Below, one piece after another: positions 14,682-23,826 of a stretch of DNA of 24,401 nt. The translations under genes were made by a program, and so were the position numbers. The stretch lies in assembly GCA_002365855.1 (NCBI GenBank), contig DFAP01000029.1:1-24401 (forward strand), given 5' to 3'. The notes under the pieces were generated by a model. It was not told the origin of the DNA. It worked only from the letters and a program-made list of their open reading frames with translations, and made no database searches. The stretch's first letter is position 1, and every line of letters begins with the position of its first letter. This DNA comes from Pelotomaculum sp. UBA3103 (GTDB taxonomy: Bacteria > Bacillota > Desulfotomaculia > Desulfotomaculales > Pelotomaculaceae).

Positions 14682-15167
14682 TCGGCGTAGCTCCTGGCGC
14701 CCCAAAATTCATCCTTGTAAACACCGTTGTCCACGTGATCTATCCTTATTTCAGACCGGCTGTCCGGAGCGTGAATCATCATCCCGTCCCCAATGTGCAT
14801 GGCTGAATGGTGGACCTGTCCAAGGCCCATTTTGACCGCGAAAAAGAGTAGGTCTCCCGGCTGCAGGTCATTCCTGTCAGCAACCTCAAACCCCTCCCTG
14901 GCCTGTTCATCAGCGTCACGGGGTATGCTGATGCCCTGAGACTGGTAGAGCCTCATGGTAAAACCGGAGCAGTCTAATCCGTTGTACCCGCCCAAAGATA
15001 GCGCAGCCCAAGAAACTGCTTTGCTCTTCAATAATACCTGACCGGGAGAATGTCTGTTCCCCGGCTTTTTTTACATCTGATCGCTTTAAATAGCCGCTGT
15101 CCCCTTCCGGAAGCCGCACTGAAACAGCATCTTCCTTTTTTCTCACTTGACAACATTTCAAATTCAT
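14678..15167 (-). pseudogene. NlpC/P60 endopeptidase gene with two frameshifts
   Basis: NlpC/P60 enzymes cut peptidoglycan stem peptides. The 5' part (from 15167) encodes the end of an SH3-like domain, VSVRLPEGDSGYLKRSDV, then SGIIEEQSSFLG in one frame. The expected next piece LRYLWAGT reads in a second frame, and GLDCSGFTMRLY with the catalytic cysteine (codon 14971-14969) in a third. HHSAMHIGDGMMIHAP supplies the histidines. Two single-base losses, near 15005 and near 14980, would restore one continuous protein. The SH3 part also lacks its beginning, and there is no signal peptide. The gene is therefore broken as read; with two small indels only 25 bases apart, sequencing error remains possible. 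Confidence 0.8.
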
Positions 15168-15246
15168 ACTTAGTAATACCTGCCGTTTTTCCTTGTAACA
15201 CCCGGCGCGCTGTTGTAAACTGAATAAATGGAGAGGTGAGCGGATC

Positions 15247-17166
15247 GTGATTTTACTGCAGACAGCTCATGTTTCAAAATCTTTTGGCGCCCACCGGGTC
15301 TTAAGAGACGTGTCCCTGACCATCCACGCCGGTGGCCGGTCTGGTATTGTCGGATTAAACGGAGCCGGCAAAACAACGCTCTTGAAAATTATAACCGGAA
15401 ATCTTCAGCCGGACACGGGAGAAGTGTCCAGACCCAAAGGCCTGAAGCTTTCCTACCTGGCTCAGGACGCAGGCCTGGAGTCAGAGCAGAGCATCTGGAC
15501 CGAGATGCTCTCAGCTTTCACATCCCTTACTGCTATGGAGTTTAAGCTCAGGGATATGGAAAAGATGATGTCGGACCCATCGCTAGCCCCGGATACAAAC
15601 ACGTATCGTCAGCTTCTCATTGATTATGACAGCCTAACCGTTGATTTTAAAAATAAGGGCGGGTATGAATATGAAACCGCCATACGCGGTGTGCTGCATG
15701 GTTTAAAGTTCAGTGAACAGGACTACGATACCCCGGTCAAAAGCTTAAGCGGAGGCCAAAAGACCCGGCTGGCGCTGGCTCGCAGCCTGCTCGGCGCCCC
15801 GGACCTGCTGGTACTTGATGAGCCCACCAACTACCTGGACATGGACAACCTCAACTGGCTGGAACAATACCTGAAGGCGTACCCCGGAGCGGTGTTGGTT
15901 GTTTCCCACGACCGCTATTTTCTGGATGCGCTGGCAAAAGAAATATATGATCTCGATGGCGGCTGCCTGACCCGCTATGTCGGTAACTACACGAGTTATG
16001 CCCGGCAAAAGGAAGCGGCGCTCGCGCAGCAACTCAGGGATTACAACAGGCAGCAGGCTGAAATCAGCCGCCTTGAAGACTTCGTTAGGCGCAACATTGC
16101 TGCCAAGGATACCGCGGGCCAGGCCCGGAGCCGCTTAAAAGTTCTGGACAAGATGCGTAAGTTGGACCGTCCCGGCAGCGAGCGGAAGATAGCAGTTTCA
16201 TTTAACATTAAACGCACCAGCGGCCGGGAGGTTCTGCAGGCTGGAGACCTTAACATCGGCTACCCCGGCCTGACCTTGGCCCAGGGGCTGAAATTCGAGA
16301 TCGCCAGGGGGGAGCGGGTGGCCCTGATTGGCCCCAACGGCATCGGAAAATCCACCCTGCTGAAAACTATCGCCGGGCTGATCCAGCCCCTGAGCGGCCA
16401 AGTCCGGCTTGGAAGTTACGTCCAAATGGGCTATTACGATCAGGAGCAGCACGGGCTGGACCGCGGCAAGCAGGTCCTGCACGAATTATGGGACCGCTAT
16501 CCCCACATCGATGAGGCTGACATCCGCACGGTTCTTGGCAGGTTTCTGTTCCGGGGGGACGATGTTAAAAAAAGCGTGGCAGACTTGAGCGGCGGGGAAA
16601 AATCACGCCTGGCGCTGGCTGCTTTGATGCTGCAGCAGGCAAATTTTCTAGTCCTGGACGAGCCTACCAGTCACCTCGACCTGCCTGGCCGGGAGGTACT
16701 GGAAGAATCCCTGACCGGTTACCCGGGAACACTGCTTTTCGTCTCCCACGACCGTTACTTCATCAATAAAATCGCCGGCAGGATCCTATGCCTGTCCCCC
16801 GGCGGAATGCAAAACTACCATGGTAATTACGATTATTATTTATATAAAAGGTCGGAGCAGACTCAACAACCGCCCGTCAGTCCCTCTGGATCTGAACGCG
16901 CTGAAAAGACGGCTGAAAAAAAACAATACTTATTTAAAAAAGAAGAAGACCGGCAGAAACGAAGGCGCCAGAGGAAAATAGAAGAACTCGAACAAGACAT
17001 CGCCAGGCTGGAGGACCTTGTCAGCCGCCTGGAAAAAGAGCTTTACCTGCCGCAGAATGCTCAAAACTACGAAAACTGCCTGAGAATTCAGACTGATTTA
17101 GACCAGGCTCGCGCTAAACTTCAGGAACAAATGGAAATTTGGCTGAGCATAGTTGAAGGTGATTGA
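15247..17166 (+). CDS. ABC-F family ATPase (ribosome-associated type)
   Basis: ABC-F proteins act on the ribosome in translation or antibiotic protection and have no membrane domain. The 639-residue protein contains two ATPase cassettes. The first has GLNGAGKTT (36-44), LSGGQ (about 166) and LVLDEPTNYLD (about 189). The second has GPNGIGKST (about 358-366), LSGGEK (about 447) and LVLDEPTSHLD (about 469). An interdomain linker rich in Arg, Lys and Gln (about 255-310) would be the P-site tRNA-interaction motif. A C-terminal coiled coil (about 560-605) follows. The order and length resemble Bacillus YdiF and Uup. GTG 15247 is preceded by GAGAGGTGAG. A perfect TTGACA at 15147-15152 may be part of the promoter. 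Confidence 0.92.
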   Translation: MILLQTAHVSKSFGAHRVLRDVSLTIHAGGRSGIVGLNGAGKTTLLKIITGNLQPDTGEVSRPKGLKLSYLAQDAGLESEQSIWTEMLSAFTSLTAMEFKLRDMEKMMSDPSLAPDTNTYRQLLIDYDSLTVDFKNKGGYEYETAIRGVLHGLKFSEQDYDTPVKSLSGGQKTRLALARSLLGAPDLLVLDEPTNYLDMDNLNWLEQYLKAYPGAVLVVSHDRYFLDALAKEIYDLDGGCLTRYVGNYTSYARQKEAALAQQLRDYNRQQAEISRLEDFVRRNIAAKDTAGQARSRLKVLDKMRKLDRPGSERKIAVSFNIKRTSGREVLQAGDLNIGYPGLTLAQGLKFEIARGERVALIGPNGIGKSTLLKTIAGLIQPLSGQVRLGSYVQMGYYDQEQHGLDRGKQVLHELWDRYPHIDEADIRTVLGRFLFRGDDVKKSVADLSGGEKSRLALAALMLQQANFLVLDEPTSHLDLPGREVLEESLTGYPGTLLFVSHDRYFINKIAGRILCLSPGGMQNYHGNYDYYLYKRSEQTQQPPVSPSGSERAEKTAEKKQYLFKKEEDRQKRRRQRKIEELEQDIARLEDLVSRLEKELYLPQNAQNYENCLRIQTDLDQARAKLQEQMEIWLSIVEGD

Positions 17167-17181
17167 AACCGGATATTTTCG

Positions 17182-17220
17182 TCTTTAAGAATGGTCCTGC
17201 TTAAGATTTATTTTTTTAAT
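17182..17220 (+). terminator. Possible terminator after the ABC-F gene
   Basis: TCTTTAAG and CTTAAGA form a short stem with one bulge, followed by TTTATTTTTTT. It overlaps the 3' end of the convergent ferredoxin gene. The stem is AT-rich and short, so it is weak. Confidence 0.35.
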
Positions 17221-17406
17221 CTCTATCGCAAAGTCCGGGCACCATTGAAGGCACCGGCCGCAGCCATGGCATTCTTCCGCCCTGGCCGGGAAGGGATATC
17301 CTTCCCGGTCCAGGTCAAAGACACCCCGTGGGCATAAACGGACGCAGAGCTCACATTTTTTGCAAAATTTTTTATTGACTTCAGGAGTAAATTTTATCTG
17401 TGACAA
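17185..17406 (-). CDS. Small 2[4Fe-4S] ferredoxin
   Basis: A 73-residue electron carrier with two classic cluster motifs: CKKCELCVRLCP and CHGCGRCLQWCP, each CxxCxxCxxxCP, spaced by about 20 residues. The KFTPEVNKKF start and the IEIKK end are like the delta subunits of 2-oxoacid:ferredoxin oxidoreductases and related stand-alone ferredoxins. TTG 17406 has GGGAG 6 bases upstream; a longer frame to 17445 has no ribosome site. No oxidoreductase subunits are next to it, so its partner is unknown. It stands between the ABC-F gene (convergent) and the DUF364 gene (same strand). Confidence 0.88.
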   Translation of the reverse strand: MSQIKFTPEVNKKFCKKCELCVRLCPRGVFDLDREGYPFPARAEECHGCGRCLQWCPDFAIEIKKINLKQDHS

Positions 17407-17594
17407 TTCAAACTCCCTGTATAACTGTAATGTTAAAACATTCAACAGTCAGAGTTCTTTTTCCTGTATAGGACCACAGGGATAGTATGTCTTGTGTGAA
17501 AGGCGCTTATAAAAGAAGGGCGTCTGATTTTATGGCCGTTTATAAAACAACTTCCTTGGAAGTGCCTTTATATTAAGCAGACCACATGGGACAT

Positions 17595-18362
17595 TTAAAT
17601 CAATCTACCGCAGGTAGCTTCAGGGCAAAACCGGGCTATACCAAGCAATGCGGCAGCCCCGGCGCCGGTCGTACCGAACAGGACGAGCGGTATGACGGCA
17701 TTGAATATTGTATCTATTGTCGCATTGCAGATGGTACTGCCGGTGGCAAAGATAACATCACTAGCCTCAATATATGTGTCCAAACCGGCAGCGCCATTCT
17801 TAATCAGTACACCATTTTTGGTCTGATCTATATTTGCCGGGTCCAGGTCTAGTACAGTTACAGAAGAGAAGGCGTTATGCAATGCTTCTGCCAGCGCCGG
17901 CTGATAGCCTACCATCAGTATGCGCGGACGGCCGTAGTTTTTTTGAAAGTATTCGACTGCCTGAAGGGCACATAGCTCCGGTCCTTCATTGCGGCAGTGA
18001 ACACAATTATCCGCCTTTCCGGTATGGCCGGCAACTGCATTGAGAGTGGCGATATAAACAGCCCTTTGGAAATCATCTGTCAGCGGCAGCGCCAGCACAT
18101 CTTCCAGCGTTCCTGTAAAATCACCCTGCGCACCGGTAAAAGCTTGTCCCTTGGAACCCATAACGGTAGCCTGAAGCAGTCGCTCTTTTCCTTTCAGCAG
18201 CACGTAGTCTTGGCGCTTGGTGGCTCCGAGAGCGTCTTCCGGGCTTAACAATGCCGCCTTGACTTTGACCTCTGCCTGCCTTAGCTGGGACTCATCGACC
18301 AACAGAGCAAATTCTCTTTGCAAACGGTTAAAAAAGGCGCCTGTATTATTATCTTTCATCAT
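17595..18362 (-). CDS. DUF364 protein (putative heavy-metal chelation)
   Basis: This looks like the family (PF04016) whose Desulfitobacterium structure combines an enolase-N-like and a Rossmann-like domain and was proposed to bind heavy metals. From ATG 18362 it has 255 residues. The frame reaches 18410, but GGAGGTTTGG stands right before ATG 18362 (a second ATG follows at once). The N-terminal half includes DYVLLKGKERLLQATVMGSK and QAFTGAQGDFTGTLEDVL. The C-terminal half has ILMVGYQPALAEAL, VLDLDP, SDVIFATGSTICNATIDTIF and LVLFGTTGAGAAALL, the expected Rossmann and signature segments. NCVHCRNEGPELC in the middle is a possible metal site. It is the last gene of the transporter block, 44 bases after the ATPase. 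Confidence 0.85.
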   Translation of the reverse strand: MMKDNNTGAFFNRLQREFALLVDESQLRQAEVKVKAALLSPEDALGATKRQDYVLLKGKERLLQATVMGSKGQAFTGAQGDFTGTLEDVLALPLTDDFQRAVYIATLNAVAGHTGKADNCVHCRNEGPELCALQAVEYFQKNYGRPRILMVGYQPALAEALHNAFSSVTVLDLDPANIDQTKNGVLIKNGAAGLDTYIEASDVIFATGSTICNATIDTIFNAVIPLVLFGTTGAGAAALLGIARFCPEATCGRLI

Positions 18363-18406
18363 CCAAACCTCCAATAATAAATCTTTTACCATTCTTTCAA
18401 TCTCAT

Positions 18407-19105
18407 TCAATTGGCGGCAGCAATAAATTCCCGGATTGCCATCGAGGGTTGATTAAAAATATCCTGAACTGAACCCAGTTGTTTTAACTCGCCATTGATC
18501 ATGACAACAATTCTGTCCGCCATTTCACGTGCCTCGTTAAAATCGTGGGTAACGTAAAGGGTCGTTAAATTCAGCCTTCTATGGAGCGCCTTGATTTCCC
18601 TACGGATATTTCTGGCGGTGGCAGGATCAAGGCTTGCGAGCGGCTCATCCAAGAGCAAAATTTTCGGCTCCATAACCAGGGAACGCGCTAAACCAACACG
18701 TCGTTTTTCACCACCGCTTAAATCCTTTGGATAGCGTTTTTTTAAATGGCCGATATGCAAAAGATTGAGTATTGATTCAACTTTTTTGGTTATTTTGTCA
18801 GGCGGGCAGGAGGCTGCGCGCAATCCAAAAGCAATATTATTGAAAGTATTCAAATGAGGAAAGAGATAAATATCCTGAAGAAGATAACCGACATCACGCC
18901 TTTCCGTAGGTGTATCATTCATATTTTTTTGATCAAAGTTTACTTCTCCATGGTACTCTGTTAATCCCGCGATAACATTCAATAACGTGCTCTTGCCCGC
19001 GCCGGTAAAGCCCATAATCACCATCAGTTCATTATCCCTGATATGCAGGTTCACATTTTTTAAACAGTATGGCGTTGTTATGTTATACAAACGGATAAAA
19101 GGCAT
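18407..19105 (-). CDS. ABC transporter ATP-binding protein (NitT/TauT type)
   Basis: The 232-residue ATPase energises the adjacent permease at 19108-19860. It has Walker A GFTGAGKST, the Q-loop in YLLQDIYLFPHL, signature LSGGEKRR, Walker B ILLLDEPLASLD and the switch histidine in VTHDFNEA. ATG 19105 has GGAGGT 4 bases upstream, lying in the last codons of the permease gene, whose stop is 2 bases before. This tight junction implies coupled translation. There is no C-terminal regulatory domain. The substrate is inferred only from the partners. Confidence 0.93.
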   Translation of the reverse strand: MPFIRLYNITTPYCLKNVNLHIRDNELMVIMGFTGAGKSTLLNVIAGLTEYHGEVNFDQKNMNDTPTERRDVGYLLQDIYLFPHLNTFNNIAFGLRAASCPPDKITKKVESILNLLHIGHLKKRYPKDLSGGEKRRVGLARSLVMEPKILLLDEPLASLDPATARNIRREIKALHRRLNLTTLYVTHDFNEAREMADRIVVMINGELKQLGSVQDIFNQPSMAIREFIAAAN

Positions 19106-19107
19106 TT

Positions 19108-19860
19108 TTACCTCCATGCGCCTGTTGTTCTATGCTCCAGCCATATAAATATTCGCTCAAAACTTGAACACATCAGTGACAGTAGTATTAAGCAAACTAA
19201 AATAATATCTACCCTGATCAAAGTTTCGGCATTGATTAGCAGTGAACCAATACCTGTAGATATGGCAAACATTTCCGCCGCTATTACTGTGCGCCAGACC
19301 ATACCTGCCTCCAAGCGCAGGCCGGTAAAAATACTGGGTGAAGCCATGGGAATTATTACATGCCAGAGAGTATACCAGGTAGACGCCCCCAGGGTACGGG
19401 CGGCTTTAATGTACTCCCCATTTACCCCTTTAATGCCTGTTAATGTATTGTAAGCGACCGGGAAAAACGCACAGATAAAAATTAGCGTAACCGGTAGCGC
19501 CTCATTGATGCCAATCCACAACATTAACAGCGGCAGCCACCCCAATGTTGGAATGGGAAAGAGCATACTTATCAATGGACTCAAACTACGTTCCACTACC
19601 CTGTTTAGCCCCATTAGGATGCCTACAAACAACCCGGCCAAAATTCCCAGTAAATACCCAACCATGACTCTTGACAAACTTGCTCCCAGACTTTTGAGAA
19701 GAATACCCTTGCTTAGCAGATTCCAAAATTCCATAACCACCTTACTAAAGGGCGGAAATAACGGCGTTTGCGCAATATGCCCCGATATTTCCCACAAAGC
19801 AAGGAACAAAAAAATGGGCAACAGAAATAACAAGCTGTCTGTTGATATTTTTCTTTTCAT
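19108..19860 (-). CDS. ABC transporter permease (NitT/TauT, SsuC-like)
   Basis: The 250-residue inner-membrane protein has about six membrane segments. The EAA loop that docks on the ATPase reads EYIKAARTLGASTWYTLWHV, followed by IIPMASPSIFTG. PIPTLGWLPLLMLWIG is typical of the SsuC/TauC/NitT family, which imports sulfonates, nitrate, pyrimidines or similar small ligands. It follows the substrate-binding lipoprotein gene by 22 bases. Its ribosome site is weak, so coupling to the upstream gene is likely. Confidence 0.92.
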   Translation of the reverse strand: MKRKISTDSLLFLLPIFLFLALWEISGHIAQTPLFPPFSKVVMEFWNLLSKGILLKSLGASLSRVMVGYLLGILAGLFVGILMGLNRVVERSLSPLISMLFPIPTLGWLPLLMLWIGINEALPVTLIFICAFFPVAYNTLTGIKGVNGEYIKAARTLGASTWYTLWHVIIPMASPSIFTGLRLEAGMVWRTVIAAEMFAISTGIGSLLINAETLIRVDIILVCLILLSLMCSSFERIFIWLEHRTTGAWR

Positions 19861-19882
19861 TGCAGATCAACCACTCTTTTCA

Positions 19883-20887
19883 CTAATCAACTGCCATAAT
19901 TTCCTTCGCGTCAAAATGTTTTGTTATATATCCTAAAGCATACATCTTGTCGATAACAGCCTGTACATCTTGTTGAGTAATGTCAGGGGTAATTTTAAGA
20001 TTTGCCATTGATTCAGCGACAAGTTCCGGAGTAACTTCCAAATTGGCCTCAGGACTTTGAGTCTCTTCTTTTACCATTGACTGGTTTATGTTTAAGTTCT
20101 GAGCAACGATTTCAGCTGCTTCATCTGGGTTTTCATTAATCAAATCAATGCTCTTTTCATTGATCTCCCTCAGCTCTTTAACAGCCTCAGGGTTTGTTTT
20201 TAATAAATTTTCAGTTACCACAAGGACGCTTCCCTGCATATCCGGCCAGACGTCATTACTGCTGACCAGCATCTTCATGCCGGGAAACGATGCAGCCATC
20301 GCCGCAAAATGTTCAGGGACAAATACAGCGTCTACTTTTCCATTACGTAAAGACATAAGCTGTTTTGCCGCGTTCATACGCACGGTATTGGCCAAGATTT
20401 TTTCTGCATTCAAATTTTCTTTCTCAACTAAAAGCAATTGTAAAAAGTCTGTCACTGTTCCCTGCGGCCCGTTGGCAATTTTGATACCACTCTTCTCCAA
20501 ATCGCGCAAGTCTTTAATTTTATCTGAGTTTACCACCAGCCCGTAGCCGTTTTTATGTGTACCGGCAATGATTTTTATCGGCACACCACCATTTGCATAT
20601 GTGTAAATGGCTGGAATCAGACACATATAGCTTACATCAAAGCCTCCCTTGGTGAATGCGGCGGCAACGCCGACTCCGCTTGCGTACACCTTGACGTCAT
20701 TAATATTAAACTCTGTGTCTTGAAAAAGATTTTTACCCTGGGCAAAATAGAAAGCCGCCGCATGATCGGTATACTCTACTGCGATATTTATTTCAGTAGA
20801 TCCCTGATTGGGTGTCTGTGTCTGGCTGCAACCACTCATTAGAAAAAATAGAATACCGATGACCATTGAAATGACCAATTTTTTCAT
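19883..20887 (-). CDS. ABC transporter substrate-binding lipoprotein (NitT/TauT type)
   Basis: From ATG 20887 (334 residues; GGGAGGAG about 10 bases upstream) the protein has a lipoprotein signal ending in LMSGC. The mature part is of the NMT1/THI5/SsuA type: INIAVEYTDHAAAFYFAQGK near the N-terminus, GFDVSYMCLIPAIYTYANGG (domain 1 ligand region) and IANGPQGTVTDFLQLLL. It captures the ligand for the permease at 19108 and ATPase at 18407. The ligand cannot be told from sequence. The last 100 residues include an acidic stretch (EETQSPEANLEVTPE) that is longer than in SsuA. Confidence 0.9.
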   Translation of the reverse strand: MKKLVISMVIGILFFLMSGCSQTQTPNQGSTEINIAVEYTDHAAAFYFAQGKNLFQDTEFNINDVKVYASGVGVAAAFTKGGFDVSYMCLIPAIYTYANGGVPIKIIAGTHKNGYGLVVNSDKIKDLRDLEKSGIKIANGPQGTVTDFLQLLLVEKENLNAEKILANTVRMNAAKQLMSLRNGKVDAVFVPEHFAAMAASFPGMKMLVSSNDVWPDMQGSVLVVTENLLKTNPEAVKELREINEKSIDLINENPDEAAEIVAQNLNINQSMVKEETQSPEANLEVTPELVAESMANLKITPDITQQDVQAVIDKMYALGYITKHFDAKEIMAVD

Positions 20888-20979
20888 CAAAAACACTCCT
20901 CCCTATAATAATCCGGTATTTTCTTTCACCTTAAAAGCAGATGCTTATAACTCCTTTACCCTGATAAAGATAGTATTTT

Positions 20980-22077
20980 TTAATTTTTACCTTTACCAAA
21001 AACAAAGGTAGAGGGCATTGGGAAAGAAGCGGTGACTTTCTGGCCAATCATAAAACTACTTGGATTTGTTTTATTATAAATGTCTATAATTACTTCGTCA
21101 TTTTTATTATCGTTTTGGTTATCAGGTGTTAATATTATTTGTTGAAAATGACAGGTATCGTGTATTGCTTTTATCCGGCAGGGAAACATGTTCGAGAAAT
21201 AAGGCAAATTATCACTACATGAAGCGATAATATCAACGCTATTTGTCTTGATTGCTATTACCACTTTATCTCCTGGTTTAAAGTTTGTATTTCTTGTATG
21301 AAAATTAGCCCGAAAACTATCTAAACCAACCAGGCAGCCTTCACCCTTTGTTTCTAGCACCTTGCCCATAAAATAGTTGTAGTGACCTGTCATTTTTGTA
21401 ACTTCAATACTATTGGGACTAGAAAAGACCTCCTCTTTAGTACCTGTCTGTAATAACTTGCCTTTAAACAGCACGCTGATATAATCGGCTAAAAAATAGG
21501 CCTCCTCTAAATCATGCGTCACCAGTAATATGGGAAGATTATATTTTTTTTGTATAGCTGACAATAACTCCCATAATGATCTCCTCATTGTATAATGCAG
21601 GGCGGAAAAAGGTTCGTCCAGCAGCAAAACTTTATTACCAGCAGCGAACGCTCTTGCTAAAGCTACACGCTGGCGTTCACCTCCGCTTAAATTTTGTATT
21701 GATCTATGCAAAATATTCTCTAAATTCAAATGCTTAATAATCTGCAATATTTCATTATTAGTTTTGCCTTCACTTTTCTTGAACCTTTGGGAATATAATA
21801 TGTTTTTTTCTACAGTCAAATGGGGAAACAAGGCCAAATCCTGCGGTACATAGCTAATAGCTCTATTTTCCGGTGCTTCATTGGTTATATCACATTCTTC
21901 TATCCAAATTTGGCCGCTTCTAATCGGCCTTAACCCGGCAATTGTCTCCAAAATCAATGTTTTACCATTACCGGTACCTCCAAGCAGCACATGACAACAT
22001 CCATCTGGTACAGATAAAGTAATATTATCAATAGAATAATTACCAGCAGACATGCAAAGGTTGCTAACTCTAAGCAC
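20980..22077 (-). CDS. Molybdate/tungstate-type ABC transporter ATP-binding protein (ModC/WtpC-like)
   Basis: The protein has an N-terminal ATPase (about 1-230) and a C-terminal TOBE-like region of about 130 residues. Walker A reads GGTGNGKT, the signature LSGGERQR, Walker B VLLLDEPFSAL, and the switch histidine lies in VTHDLEEA. GTG 22077, 8 bases after GGAGG, is the preferred start (365 residues); it overlaps the permease stop by 8 bases (GTGCTTAG). TTG 22092 is an alternative without a good ribosome site. TOBE domains of ModC-type ATPases bind the oxyanion and regulate transport, so feedback control is plausible. AT-rich, like the two genes before it. Confidence 0.88.
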   Translation of the reverse strand: MLRVSNLCMSAGNYSIDNITLSVPDGCCHVLLGGTGNGKTLILETIAGLRPIRSGQIWIEECDITNEAPENRAISYVPQDLALFPHLTVEKNILYSQRFKKSEGKTNNEILQIIKHLNLENILHRSIQNLSGGERQRVALARAFAAGNKVLLLDEPFSALHYTMRRSLWELLSAIQKKYNLPILLVTHDLEEAYFLADYISVLFKGKLLQTGTKEEVFSSPNSIEVTKMTGHYNYFMGKVLETKGEGCLVGLDSFRANFHTRNTNFKPGDKVVIAIKTNSVDIIASCSDNLPYFSNMFPCRIKAIHDTCHFQQIILTPDNQNDNKNDEVIIDIYNKTNPSSFMIGQKVTASFPMPSTFVFGKGKN

Positions 22078-22846
22078 TCGCTTTTCCTCCAATAACTTGA
22101 CGGACGGTGAATAGCACCAGCAGGCCGATAGCCAATAAAATGGTAATTAATACTACGGATCCATCAATATCAGCAACAGAAAGTCTCATATATATTGCTA
22201 CAGGCAGGGTCTCCGTACGCATAGCCATAGTCCCTGCAATTGTAATTGTTGCTCCAAATTCACCTATAGCTTTGGCCCATGCCAAGATGACTGCGGATAT
22301 GATACTTTTACTGCACAGGGGCAAAGATACTGAAAAAAAAGCTTGAAAAGAATTTGCTCCCAGTGTTCTGGCAGCATTTTCATACCTGGGTGAAATTTCA
22401 TCAAAGCCATTTTTAATCATTCTAATTGTAATGCCCAGTATTGTTGTAAACTGGGCCAATATTATCCCGTAAAAAGTGAAGATAAATTGCTGAACATTTT
22501 CTTGAATCCAGGTTCCCATATGGGTATTAAAAAAAAACAAAATAATCGCGCCTAAAGCTGCAGGAGATACAATCATTGGTAACTCTAGAACTAAATCAAT
22601 GAATTTCTTGCCGGAAAATTCGTAACGCGATAGAGCATAAGCAGCAGGTAAAGCAATTAACAAAGATAGTATAACAGCAAACGAAGCTGCAGTTATACTG
22701 AGTTTAATGGAAAACATGGTTCTTTCTGAAAACAGAATCTCAAAAAATCTATCTTTAGATATAAAAGATAGCAATGAAACGATTAGAATCAGGTAAAATA
22801 TGAAAGTAAAAATAGAAAAAGATATAGATATTTTTTTAAGACCCAA
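22070..22846 (-). CDS. ModB/WtpB/TupB-type ABC permease
   Basis: The 258-residue membrane protein has about six membrane segments. The EAA loop reads ENAARTLGANSFQAFFSV. The stretch AWAKAIGEFGATITIAGTMA and then RTETLPVAIYMRLS are hallmarks of the molybdate/tungstate/sulfate permease group. TTG 22846 opens inside the last codons of the binding-protein gene (11-base overlap), with GAGGA further upstream at a longer than usual spacing. Coupled translation is likely. Molybdate and tungstate cannot be told apart from the permease alone. Confidence 0.9.
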   Translation of the reverse strand: MGLKKISISFSIFTFIFYLILIVSLLSFISKDRFFEILFSERTMFSIKLSITAASFAVILSLLIALPAAYALSRYEFSGKKFIDLVLELPMIVSPAALGAIILFFFNTHMGTWIQENVQQFIFTFYGIILAQFTTILGITIRMIKNGFDEISPRYENAARTLGANSFQAFFSVSLPLCSKSIISAVILAWAKAIGEFGATITIAGTMAMRTETLPVAIYMRLSVADIDGSVVLITILLAIGLLVLFTVRQVIGGKASA

Positions 22847-23762
22847 TTTTAATCCATTCCTCTAGTAATTTATACTCACCACCAACAGGTTTGTCTTCGC
22901 CAACATAGGCTATGGCCTCTTCTGGTGTTATAAAATAATTATGTTGTTTAAATATAGCTTTTCCTTCCTGAGAAACTAAAAAATCAATGAATTTTTGGGC
23001 TAGTTCTATATTTTGTGAATATGAAGAAATCGCTATAGGTATATACCCTATACGCTGGATTTGATCCTCTTTCAGAGGAACGGTCTCTATCTTATCAGGA
23101 TCCCAATATTGGAATACGCTCCAACCAATTACAGCGTCGACTGTTTTCAATGAAACAGCCGTTGCAGTCTTATCGCAGCTTTCAGTGTAATTAATCAGAT
23201 TCTGTTTAAATGCTTGCTTTTCTTCAGGGGATATGGCATTATCGACTATCTCCGTGGCATAAAGCCCTACGCATACGGTTTCGGGATTACCGATGGCTAC
23301 TTTCAGGCCCGGTTTCAGCAGATCCTTTAATTCTTTAATATCCTTGGGATTACCCTTTTGCACGTTTATGGCGTTCACCAGGTAAATGATGTGTTCTTCT
23401 GTATCTGGATAAACTAAATTTTCTTTTTTGGCTATTTCCATAAAATCAGAGGAGCCGGGAAAATATAAATCACCTTGTTTATTAAGCTTCATCTGGGATA
23501 AAACAGTCCCTGAACCACCAAATACCAGGTCAACCTTTATCCCTGTCTTTTCTTCGAATTTCTTAGCTGCTTCTTCAGTTGGTGGTTTGCTGGCTGATCC
23601 CGCATAAACCAACAAATGCTTTTGTTCTTTATCCTGGCTGGACTGGTCCTCCTTCTGTGTGCATCCAATAAGCAAAGTCCCTAAAAATAAGGTTAACATA
23701 ACCAGTATGGCAGTGGAAAAGCCTTTATTATTAGCCAATTTGGATAATACAACTTTATACAA
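22836..23762 (-). CDS. ModA-like oxyanion-binding lipoprotein
   Basis: TTG 23762 follows GGAGGG by 8 bases, and an ATG a few bases earlier is out of frame. The 308-residue protein has an N-terminal signal ending LLIGC. The mature part is a ModA-type type II binding protein: VYAGSASKPPTEEAAKKFEE, then GIKVDLVFGGSGTVLSQM and GDLYFPGSSDFMEIA. The GSAS and GGSG loops are where ModA-like proteins hold the oxyanion. Its sequence resembles the divergent group of extracellular solute-binding proteins found beside tungstate/molybdate transporters in anaerobes. First gene after the candidate promoter at 23827-23855. Confidence 0.9.
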   Translation of the reverse strand: MYKVVLSKLANNKGFSTAILVMLTLFLGTLLIGCTQKEDQSSQDKEQKHLLVYAGSASKPPTEEAAKKFEEKTGIKVDLVFGGSGTVLSQMKLNKQGDLYFPGSSDFMEIAKKENLVYPDTEEHIIYLVNAINVQKGNPKDIKELKDLLKPGLKVAIGNPETVCVGLYATEIVDNAISPEEKQAFKQNLINYTESCDKTATAVSLKTVDAVIGWSVFQYWDPDKIETVPLKEDQIQRIGYIPIAISSYSQNIELAQKFIDFLVSQEGKAIFKQHNYFITPEEAIAYVGEDKPVGGEYKLLEEWIKIGS

Positions 23763-23826
23763 ATTGCATTCCCTCCTCTTTAAAAATTAAACATATCATG
23801 CAATGTCAATAGATGTTGAAACCTTT

